64,000 bases of DNA from Spirochaetales bacterium. GTDB taxonomy: Bacteria > Spirochaetota > Spirochaetia > SZUA-6 > DRHE01. How positions within the stretch are numbered: the stretch's first letter is position 1; the number at the start of each line of letters is the position of its first letter. The translations under genes were made by a program, and so were the position numbers. The notes under the pieces were generated by a model that saw nothing but the letters and a program-made list of their open reading frames with translations, ran no database searches and had not been told where the DNA came from. This document shows, one piece after another, positions 58,853-64,000 of this stretch. The stretch lies in contig JAUWZD010000001.1 of NCBI GenBank assembly GCA_030615505.1, positions 1-64,000 of the forward strand. Reading direction: 5' to 3'.

Positions 58853-60157
58853 ATGGGTTCGGTTGTATGCAAGTTTGGCGGAAGCTCAGTTGCAGATGCA
58901 GATCAGATTAAAAAGATCGGATCAATAATAAGGTCTGACACTAATAGACGATTCATAGTGGTCTCCGCGCCCGGGAAGAGACATAAGGACGATCAGAAAA
59001 TTACCGATCTGCTATATCTCTGCCATGAGCTTGCCGCCCAGGGGCTTGATATATCCGAGCCTTTCCATATAGTCAGAGAACGCTACTTGGAGATCGCCTG
59101 CGGTCTTAAAAACAGTCTCGATATGCAGGCATTGCTAAAAAAGGTTGAGCAGAGAATAATCTCAGGCGCATCCATGGATTATGTCGCCTCCAGAGGGGAA
59201 CACCTCTGTGCCCTTCTGTTAGCGGATTATTTGGGCGCCGCCTTTATCGATGCGGCTGAGGTTATAAAATTTCTAAATAATAGTAGAGTCGATGACATTA
59301 CCTACACATTACTTAAAGAGAGGCTTGGTGAGGAGGGTCTTTACGTAATTCCCGGATTTTACGGTTCTACGGAAAAAAATGAAATCAGAACATTTTCCCG
59401 GGGAGGTTCGGATATCACCGGCGCAATCGTTGCTAAAGCGGTATCAGCTAAAGTTTATGAAAACTGGACCGACGTATCCGGGTTTCTAATGTCAGATCCG
59501 AGGATAGTCAGCAATCCAAAGCCAATGCGGGAAGTGACCTACAGGGAAATTCGAGAGCTGGCCTATATGGGCGCCAATGTTTTCCATGAAGAGGCTATTT
59601 TTCCGGTTCACGGGTTAAACATACCAATAAATATCCGGAATACCAACTCTCCGGATGATCCGGGTACAATGATCGTTGATAAGCGGGATACCGGCGGCGG
59701 GATCGTGGTAGGCATTGTGGGCAAGACGAATTTCAGTCTTATTTTCATTGAGAAGCTGCTCATGAACAGAGAGCTGGGTTTTGGAAGGCGTCTGTTTGAA
59801 ATTCTGGAAAGCCATGGAATCAGTTTTGAGCACGCTCCTTCAGGGATTGACACCATGTCTGTTATAGTCAGGGATGATCAGCTTAAAGGCAAAAAACGAG
59901 TACTTATTGAAGACCTCAAGAAAATTTTAAATGCCGACCGGGTGGAGATAGAGAATGGCTTTGCCCTGATTACCACAGTAGGAGAAGGCATGGCCTACAG
60001 GCCCGGAATTGCTGCACGCCTGTTCACTGCTTTAGCAGAGGTGAACGTAAATATAAGGATAATCGACCAGGGATCATCAGAGATCAATATCATTGTTGGT
60101 GTGGAAGCAAAAGATTATGAGAGGGCTCTGAATGCAATATACCAAGCCTTCTGCTGA
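58853..60157 (+). CDS. Aspartate kinase
   Basis: 434 residues from ATG 58853, preceded by AGGAGGG; the frame opens earlier at 58760 with no ribosome site. VVCKFGGSSVADADQIKKI is the nucleotide-binding start of the family, FSRGGSDITGAIVAKAVSAKVYENWTDVSGF the aspartate-binding part, and IRELAYMGANVFHEEAIFPV the later conserved region. Two ACT domains follow (about 300-434), probably for feedback by lysine or threonine. It makes aspartyl phosphate, the first step to Lys, Thr and Met. Confidence 0.94.
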   Translation: MGSVVCKFGGSSVADADQIKKIGSIIRSDTNRRFIVVSAPGKRHKDDQKITDLLYLCHELAAQGLDISEPFHIVRERYLEIACGLKNSLDMQALLKKVEQRIISGASMDYVASRGEHLCALLLADYLGAAFIDAAEVIKFLNNSRVDDITYTLLKERLGEEGLYVIPGFYGSTEKNEIRTFSRGGSDITGAIVAKAVSAKVYENWTDVSGFLMSDPRIVSNPKPMREVTYREIRELAYMGANVFHEEAIFPVHGLNIPINIRNTNSPDDPGTMIVDKRDTGGGIVVGIVGKTNFSLIFIEKLLMNRELGFGRRLFEILESHGISFEHAPSGIDTMSVIVRDDQLKGKKRVLIEDLKKILNADRVEIENGFALITTVGEGMAYRPGIAARLFTALAEVNVNIRIIDQGSSEINIIVGVEAKDYERALNAIYQAFC

Positions 60158-60161
60158 AGTC

Positions 60162-60503
60162 ATGAAGAAACCATTCTCCTGGATTTATATTTTAGAGCTT
60201 GAAAACGGTTATTTATATACCGGGTACACGGAAGATCTGGCAGAACGCTACAGGAAGCATATAGCCGGCAGGGCAGCGAAATACACGAGGAGTTTTAAAC
60301 CTGCAAAAATCGCACAGTGCTGGAGGCTCTATGATACCCGGGCCACTGCCATGAAAGTGGAGGCATTGATCAAGCAGATAAAGAGGAAGGATAAGGAAAT
60401 TTTAATAGAAAATCCTGAAAAGCTTAAAAATCTTATCCTGGACAAACTTAACCTTGATATTAAGATTCTAACGTTTAATCCCCAACTCATTGAAATTAAA
60501 TAA
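60162..60503 (+). CDS. GIY-YIG nuclease-domain protein (YhbQ/URI type)
   Basis: 113 residues from ATG 60162; an in-frame ATG at 60132 lies inside the kinase gene. WIYILELENGYLYTGYTEDLAERYRKHIAGRAAKYTRSFKPAKIAQCWR has the GIY-YIG strands (YIL, YTGYT) and catalytic Arg, and AMKVEALIKQIKRKDKEILI the Glu helix. It is a small single-domain nuclease relative with unclear cellular role. It follows aspartate kinase at four bases, probably by chance of packing. Confidence 0.9.
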   Translation: MKKPFSWIYILELENGYLYTGYTEDLAERYRKHIAGRAAKYTRSFKPAKIAQCWRLYDTRATAMKVEALIKQIKRKDKEILIENPEKLKNLILDKLNLDIKILTFNPQLIEIK

Positions 60504-60638
60504 TAAGTAGCACTTCAGATCCCCTTCCCAAGCAGGGAGATGTCAGACTCTTCAGGCTGGATCCCTGTGCGCCCGGGTAATTTTAATAACACATCAATTG
60601 GACTTGTTATCCCTCGTCGAATGATTTATGGTACAACA

Positions 60639-61364
60639 ATGAAGGCCGATCTTGAGGGGCAGGTAGCCTTAGTAACCGGAGCCGGACGGGGAATTGGGCG
60701 GAGTATCAGTCTGGCCCTGGCGAATGCCGGAGTTCATGTCGTACTGGCTGCACGGACAGTGTCACAGATAGAAGCAGTCGGCAGGGAAGTCAGGGCTTCA
60801 GGCGGAACGGCCGCGGCTGTTCCTACAGATCTTTCCAAAGAACAGGATATTATCTCGCTGTTCAGCAGGGTACGGGATGTACATGGCAAGCTGGATATTC
60901 TTGTGAATAATGCAGGTATAGGGATTTTTGGGAAGCTTATCGAGTTTTCCCCGGCAGATTTTGATAAGATTATAGATGTAAACTTGAAAGCTGTATTTCT
61001 CTGCTGTCAGCAGGCGATGAAATTGATGGTAGGTGCCGGGAGCGGATATATTATTAATATATCGAGTGTCGTAGGCTTTAAGGGATATCCCAATCAGTCG
61101 GTGTATACGGCCAGTAAACACGGTGTGGTGGGACTTACAAAATCCCTGGCTGCAGAAGCGCAGGAACACAATATTCGAGTTTCTGTGATTCTTCCGGGAG
61201 GAGTGGACACCGATCTTGTGGGGAAAGCACGGCCGGATCTTGACCGTTCAGTGTTGATGCATCCTGCGGATATTGCCAATACGGTTCTCTATCTGCTTTC
61301 CCTTTCAGACAGGGCAGCCGTGGATCAGATATACGTACGGCGCAGAAAAAGTTCGCCCTTTTAA
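60639..61364 (+). CDS. Short-chain dehydrogenase/reductase
   Basis: 241 residues from ATG 60639; in-frame ATGs at 60540 and 60621 would add residues outside the SDR fold. VALVTGAGRGIGRSISLALA is the nucleotide-binding TGxxxGIG, NNAGIGIFGKLIEF the NNAG motif, and INISSVVGFKGYPNQSVYTASKHGV the catalytic Ser, Tyr and Lys. PGGVDTDL follows. It likely uses NADPH to reduce a small carbonyl compound or a ketoacyl chain. It ends in AVDQIYVRRRKSSPF, typical of one SDR subgroup. Its stop overlaps the ribosome site of the small downstream gene. Confidence 0.92.
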   Translation: MKADLEGQVALVTGAGRGIGRSISLALANAGVHVVLAARTVSQIEAVGREVRASGGTAAAVPTDLSKEQDIISLFSRVRDVHGKLDILVNNAGIGIFGKLIEFSPADFDKIIDVNLKAVFLCCQQAMKLMVGAGSGYIINISSVVGFKGYPNQSVYTASKHGVVGLTKSLAAEAQEHNIRVSVILPGGVDTDLVGKARPDLDRSVLMHPADIANTVLYLLSLSDRAAVDQIYVRRRKSSPF

Positions 61365-61379
61365 GGAGGTCTGGATCAA

Positions 61380-61547
61380 ATGAACACGATTAATATCAGA
61401 ATAGACATCCGAATACCTGAAGACATGTATGATTTCTTATCGGAAGAATCCAGGCTGAAAAAACTGAGCTTTGAAGGATTAATACTATTGTATATTAAGG
61501 ATCGCATGGAAGCTATTAAAAGAACTAAAGACCGATTGACACAGTAA
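61380..61547 (+). CDS. 55-residue protein, ribbon-helix-helix-like
   Basis: ATG 61380 is preceded by AAGGAGGT ten bases upstream, overlapping the SDR stop codon. The product starts MNTINIRIDIRIPEDMYDFL and continues with EESRLKKLSFEGLILLYIKDRM: a beta strand followed by two helices, the layout of small RHH DNA-binding proteins. Tight coupling to the SDR suggests it is a local regulator or a stray antitoxin. No toxin partner is beside it. Confidence 0.65.
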   Translation: MNTINIRIDIRIPEDMYDFLSEESRLKKLSFEGLILLYIKDRMEAIKRTKDRLTQ

Positions 61548-61551
61548 ATCT

Positions 61552-63648
61552 TTAAATATCCTGGAACTGCATCTGGTAGAGATTAAAGTACATTCCTCTT
61601 TTCCTAATTAACTCCTCATGGCTGCCCGACTCCAGGAGTTCTCCCCTGTGCAGTACAATAATGCGGTCTGCATTCCTGATTGTGGAGAGCCTGTGAGCAA
61701 TTACTAGGGATGTTCTTGCCTTAAGTAAATTTTTCAAAGCCTCCTGAATAAGCTTTTCAGTTTCCGTATCAATATTACCTGTAGCTTCATCCAGTATAAG
61801 GATATCCGGATTGTGGGCCAGCACCCGTGCAAAAGAGATAAGTTGTCTCTGTCCCATGGATAGATTCGTTGCTCTTTCGTTGAGCTCTGTTTCAAGACCC
61901 TGGGGCAGCTTATTGATAAAGGTATCCGCCTTTACAAGCTTTATGGCCCGCTCGATTTCTTCGGGCGAAATACTGCATTCCAAACGGATATTGGACTCTA
62001 TGGACCCGGAAAAAAGAAATACATCCTGTAAAACGGATTGTACTTTCCTGCGAAGCGAAGATGTAGGGATATCTCTTATATTGATGCCGTCTATTAAAAT
62101 GGCACCTTCCTGAATATCCCACATCCTTGTCAGCAGGGAAGCGATAGTGGTTTTTCCGGCTCCAGTATATCCGACAATGGCTATAGTTTCACCCGGTTCC
62201 ACACTGAATGAGAGATTTTTCAGTACAGTTTCCCCATCCTTATACTGAAACGATACGTTATCAAAGACAATATTGCCTTTAGTTCTGTCAAGAAAAATCG
62301 GGGATGAAGGCTGACTGATTATGGATTTTTCATCCAGAAGTTCAAAAACCCTCTCTGCCCCGGCCATGGCGGATTGAAGAATGTTGTACTTTTCAGATAA
62401 GTCCCTTACAGGTTCATAAAATTTTCGGATCAGATTGATAAAAGCGATCAGTATTCCTAGAGAAATCATATCCCTTACGAGAAAATTCGCTCCGAAATAG
62501 ATAATTACAGCTATAGATACGCTTGAAAGCAGATCAATAAAAGGCCTGAAGGAGGCAAATACGTACATCTCACCCAGATTTGCCTTAAGCAGGCGCCTGT
62601 TTCGTTTATTGAACTCCTCTCTGCTCTGTTTCTCCTGAGCGAAGAGCTGCACGATGCGCATGCCTGAAATATGTTCTGAAAGAAAGGAGTTGATCTGTGA
62701 TACAGCCTGTCTCACCCTGCGGAAGGCATCTCTTGCTTTAACCCTGAAAATTAAAGCTAATACAATCACGGGCGGAAGAGATAAAAGCGTGATACAAGCA
62801 AGATGCGGGCTTAAGATGAATAGGACGGCCAAAACCCCCACCATGAGACTGGCATCACGGAGAAGAGATGAGATCACCGTTGTAAAGAGCTCATTTATAG
62901 TTTCCACATCGTTGGTGATCCTTGTAACCAGGCGGCCGACAGGGTTTGCATCTATAAATTTCAATGACAGTCCCAGGGTATGATCAAAGACATGAGTCCG
63001 CATATCCTTCATGAGCATCTGGCCCACATAGGCTAAGAGATATACCTGGCTGAAGGTAAAAATAAGCACTCCGATAAGAATGAACAGAAATTGAAGGCCT
63101 ATAAATGACAGGCCGCGGTAGTGATCACCACGGATAATTCTCAGGGACTCCCTGTCAAATGAGCTTAAATCTTTTTCTTCTATGACTGCATTAAGCTGAT
63201 TGGCTTTAAAAAAATCGGGATACCGGTTTAAAATGCTTTTAATCCGGGGTTTTCTGTTATAGTCCTTTACCACAATATAATTTTCGCTGGAAAGTATCCC
63301 CTTATCTTTCAGGTAATTTTTTTCGAGCACGCTCAGATCGGACAGCCTGGAAGTCGGAAAATAATAAATCCCATCAATTACAAAATCAGTCTGTACAGTA
63401 TCCAGCTTGTTCAGGATTTCTCCGGGAGCGGAGTCAACCCGGATTGCACGGTGATAGGGAAGTATGTGGTTATCGATGCTTCTCTGGATGAGAATGGGTA
63501 TATATAACTCACCTGCAGTTGCAAGCAGAAGCGCGCCAATCGATAAGAGGAAAACAGCCAGATATGGCTTTAAATAGGCCAGAAGCCTCTTCATGAGGGC
63601 TGAATCGTAGCTTTTAAGGACCTCTTCCTGTCCGGTAGTGTCGGTCAT
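61552..63648 (-). CDS. ABC exporter subunit with membrane and ATPase domains, catalytic partner
   Basis: 698 residues, about 100 longer than standard. Six membrane helices; between the first two a loop of about 110 residues (DNHILPYHRAIRVDS to GDHYRGLS) projects outside. The ATPase has Walker A VGYTGAGKTTIASL, the altered signature LSMGQRQLISFARVL, and Walker B ILILDEATGNID with catalytic Glu. It overlaps the second subunit gene by four bases. In heterodimeric exporters of this type (TM287/288) one site is active; here the other subunit has Asp in place of the catalytic Glu. The substrate could be a drug, lipid or peptide. Confidence 0.93.
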   Translation of the reverse strand: MTDTTGQEEVLKSYDSALMKRLLAYLKPYLAVFLLSIGALLLATAGELYIPILIQRSIDNHILPYHRAIRVDSAPGEILNKLDTVQTDFVIDGIYYFPTSRLSDLSVLEKNYLKDKGILSSENYIVVKDYNRKPRIKSILNRYPDFFKANQLNAVIEEKDLSSFDRESLRIIRGDHYRGLSFIGLQFLFILIGVLIFTFSQVYLLAYVGQMLMKDMRTHVFDHTLGLSLKFIDANPVGRLVTRITNDVETINELFTTVISSLLRDASLMVGVLAVLFILSPHLACITLLSLPPVIVLALIFRVKARDAFRRVRQAVSQINSFLSEHISGMRIVQLFAQEKQSREEFNKRNRRLLKANLGEMYVFASFRPFIDLLSSVSIAVIIYFGANFLVRDMISLGILIAFINLIRKFYEPVRDLSEKYNILQSAMAGAERVFELLDEKSIISQPSSPIFLDRTKGNIVFDNVSFQYKDGETVLKNLSFSVEPGETIAIVGYTGAGKTTIASLLTRMWDIQEGAILIDGINIRDIPTSSLRRKVQSVLQDVFLFSGSIESNIRLECSISPEEIERAIKLVKADTFINKLPQGLETELNERATNLSMGQRQLISFARVLAHNPDILILDEATGNIDTETEKLIQEALKNLLKARTSLVIAHRLSTIRNADRIIVLHRGELLESGSHEELIRKRGMYFNLYQMQFQDI

Positions 63649-64000
63649 TTTTTTCGCCTTATTGTTTCCTCGAGCTGCTGCAGCTTATAGATATCTGCAT
63701 AGAAGCCTCTTACGGTAATCAGTTCATCGTGTCTGCCCTGCTGAATGATTCTGCCTTTGTCCAAAACAATAATGTGGTCTGCCGCTTTCAGTGTGGAGAT
63801 TCGATGGGAGATGAGGATCAGTGTTTTTCCACTAATAAATGGGAAGAGCTCCCGCAGTATGAAATCCTCAGTTTCCGTATCTACTGAAGATAATGAATCA
63901 TCGAAAATGTAGATGGAAGCGTCCGAAGCTAAGGCCCTGGACATGGCAACCCGCTGCTTCTGACCCCCGGAGAGCGTAACCCCCCGTTCTCCCACTATGG
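63645..64000 (-). CDS. ABC exporter second subunit, degenerate ATPase site (partial, runs off the window)
   Basis: The C-terminal 118 or so residues are visible and the reading frame continues past the right edge. LSGGQKQRVAMSRAL is a canonical signature, but Walker B reads IYIFDDSLSSVD, with Asp replacing the catalytic Glu. ILISHRISTLKAADHIIVLDKG is the switch His region. Gene order and the four-base overlap make it the partner of the 698-residue subunit. Confidence 0.92.
   Translation of the reverse strand, partial: IVGERGVTLSGGQKQRVAMSRALASDASIYIFDDSLSSVDTETEDFILRELFPFISGKTLILISHRISTLKAADHIIVLDKGRIIQQGRHDELITVRGFYADIYKLQQLEETIRRKK

Noticed and set aside
1..64000. CRISPR arrays, tRNA and rRNA genes
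   Set aside because: No regular direct repeats with spacers and no cloverleaf or rRNA sequence was recognised by eye; a covariance search would be needed to exclude a tRNA.

Overview
The window (about 64 kb, moderate GC) looks like chromosome of an anaerobic, diderm bacterium. Evidence: many oxygen-sensitive radical SAM enzymes, a 4Fe-4S aldo/keto reductase, an ADP-forming acyl-CoA synthetase, CysH, outer-membrane machinery (LolA-like protein and a DUF1302 beta-barrel) and relaxed lipoboxes. An LplB/YtcP-type sugar ABC system with a GntR/LacI hybrid regulator, a MoxR/DUF58/transglutaminase operon and an integron with a divergent integrase would fit Spirochaetota, but that assignment is an inference from gene content only.

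Layout. 0-2 kb (minus strand): an exported peptide-type solute-binding protein, then a 30-residue ORF with a Cys-Cys tail, a perfect UUCG hairpin, and the first codons of a gene running off the left edge that resembles a radical SAM maturase; together this looks like a RiPP (modified peptide) operon. 2-4.3 kb: DUF6141-like protein, endonuclease V, and a divergent PflA-like radical SAM protein. 4.3-5.2 kb: decayed mobile DNA (an AlbA-type ATPase fragment and an IS630 transposase fragment). 5.3-10.2 kb: a degenerate integron. Five cassettes on the minus strand (ParE-type TA, HEPN/MNT, DUF4160/DUF2442, PIN_7/NYN-like nuclease, RelE/Phd) are separated by four attC-like sites. A frameshifted and internally deleted intI, plus a second intI fragment, lies divergently on the plus strand.

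10.6-23.3 kb: archaemetzincin; a moxR-DUF58-transglutaminase-beta-propeller operon; a MarR-RND-LolA-like-DUF1302 envelope export operon; a DUF59 protein and a CcdA-like membrane protein. 23.4-29.8 kb (minus): a membrane/exported redox cluster with two AmrS-type radical SAM proteins carrying N-terminal signal anchors, an exported SagB-like nitroreductase, an integral-membrane spermidine-synthase-like protein and an FMN-binding NapH-like protein. 29.9-36.6 kb: uridine phosphorylase, a probable new phosphoribosyltransferase-like family, a ferredoxin-type aldo/keto reductase, a CBS/DRTGG Mn-pyrophosphatase and a B12-binding radical SAM protein.

36.6-45.9 kb: a mannoside locus (GH38 mannosidase divergent from SBP, two permeases, GntR/LacI regulator, PHP protein; no ATPase gene). 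45.9-64 kb: vapC remnant, anSME-like maturase with a SEC-C tail, ADP-forming acyl-CoA synthetase, alpha-oxoamine synthase, CysH, TetR, a LemA-TPM-TPM-VOC operon, a CBS-PAS hybrid histidine kinase, aspartate kinase, GIY-YIG protein, SDR plus a small RHH-like protein, and a heterodimeric ABC exporter cut by the right edge. I recognised no rRNA, tRNA or CRISPR array.
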